From assembly GCA_041161475.1 (NCBI GenBank), contig JBEAUL010000064.1, positions 1 to 6,710 of the forward strand: a stretch of 6,710 bases of DNA, read 5' to 3'. Origin of the DNA: JBEAUL01 sp041161475 (GTDB lineage: Bacteria; Pseudomonadota; Gammaproteobacteria; UBA6186; Azoamicaceae). Below, piece after piece: positions 6,472 through 6,710 of this stretch. The notes under the pieces are model-generated. The model ran no database searches, was not told where the DNA came from, and was given only the letters and a program-made list of their open reading frames with translations. The position numbers and the translations under genes are program-made. Numbering within the stretch: position 1 is the first letter of the stretch; every line of letters starts with the position of its first letter.

Positions 6472-6710
6472 TTATCTTTGCTGAGGCCTTCTTCTCGTGA
6501 CCCCATTAATTGGCATAAAGTCGTTAGCTGTATTTTGGTCAGCAGTGGGACTCTCATCAAAAGGCAATTTTTTCCCGGTTGCTGCACAGAGTGCTACATC
6601 CAGTACTTTACCTAGATACGTGGCACAAAGATAGCCGAGTTGTTCCCATCCCTGTAGATAGTCGGCATGTGCTGCTTGGTTTTTAATGATTCTTGATGTA
6701 GTGTTGCCAA
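6472..6710 (-). CDS. Partial unidentified protein, C-terminal end, running off the right edge
   Basis: On the minus strand the frame with codons at 6708 down to a TAA stop at 6474-6472 is open to the window edge, giving 78 residues without a start codon in the window. The translation looks protein-like: a mostly helical, moderately hydrophobic segment (YLQGWEQLGYLCATYLGK, then VLDVALCAATGKK with two Cys), followed by a polar tail ending RRRPQQR. The other two minus frames hit stops within this stretch. The position fits a real gene: it is convergent with dotA, and a stem-loop lies between the two stops. I do not recognise the family. It is not evidently DotB, DotC or DotD, which I recall near dotA in some Legionellales. 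Confidence 0.6.
   Translation of the reverse strand, partial: GNTTSRIIKNQAAHADYLQGWEQLGYLCATYLGKVLDVALCAATGKKLPFDESPTADQNTANDFMPINGVTRRRPQQR

Noticed and set aside
6266..6484. Plus-strand frame overlapping the dotA 3' end and running past its stop
   Set aside because: It is an out-of-frame, Lys/Arg-rich reading of the dotA tail that runs through the stem-loop and has no ribosome site. The dotA frame is clearly the real one.
1..6710. tRNA or rRNA genes, CRISPR arrays, insertion sequences or attachment sites
   Set aside because: I saw no cloverleaf, regularly spaced repeats, transposase-like protein or flanking inverted repeats. Nearly all of the window is coding, with gaps under 100 bp.

Overview
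This window carries a divergent block of Dot/Icm (type IVB) secretion genes. icmV and dotA read rightward. icmW and icmX read leftward, followed closely by a gene for an unassigned many-pass membrane protein. The four dot/icm proteins are recognised from family-specific sequence: IcmW from almost its whole length, IcmV from its C-terminal FRYDFW...RRLGC..EWW block, DotA from its GQKWSSMWVPVRS motif and its C-terminal membrane bundle, and IcmX from its position, signal peptide and size. This divergent icmX-icmW / icmV-dotA order is the classic 'region I' arrangement of Legionella and Coxiella. The organism is therefore most likely a gammaproteobacterium of the order Legionellales, that is, a host-associated bacterium of amoebae, arthropods or other eukaryotes. 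The AT-leaning composition fits. I cannot name the genus.

Layout. Positions 2-439 (+) hold the C-terminal part of an unidentified hydrophilic protein. It has a Pro/Gln-rich ITPP repeat and a basic tail resembling a eukaryotic nuclear localisation signal. Positions 455-1876 (-) encode a 473-residue polytopic membrane protein, 1891-3018 (-) icmX and 3045-3518 (-) icmW. These three lie head to tail with gaps of 14 and 26 bp and are probably one operon. Positions 3519-3616 are the divergent promoter region. Positions 3617-4051 (+) encode icmV and about 4048-6426 (+) encode dotA, overlapping by four bases (TTGA). A long stem-loop follows dotA at 6426-6460. Positions 6472-6708 (-) hold the C-terminal end of another unidentified gene that runs off the right edge.

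How the genes fit together. DotA is a polytopic inner-membrane channel component with a large periplasmic domain. IcmV is a small inner-membrane partner. IcmX is an exported periplasmic factor needed for channel function. IcmW is a cytosolic adaptor that works with IcmS to deliver effectors to the DotL coupling protein. Together they cover substrate recruitment and channel formation. The core ATPases and outer-membrane subunits are not in this window.

Most notable points. (1) The 98-bp divergent region contains two interleaved sigma70-like promoters on opposite strands. (2) The icmW promoter places its expected transcription start at or next to the icmW ATG, suggesting a leaderless mRNA. (3) The flanking genes are unassigned: a possible effector with a Myc-like nuclear-signal tail on the left, a membrane protein co-transcribed with icmWX, and a partial gene on the right edge. 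These are the best places to look for something undescribed.
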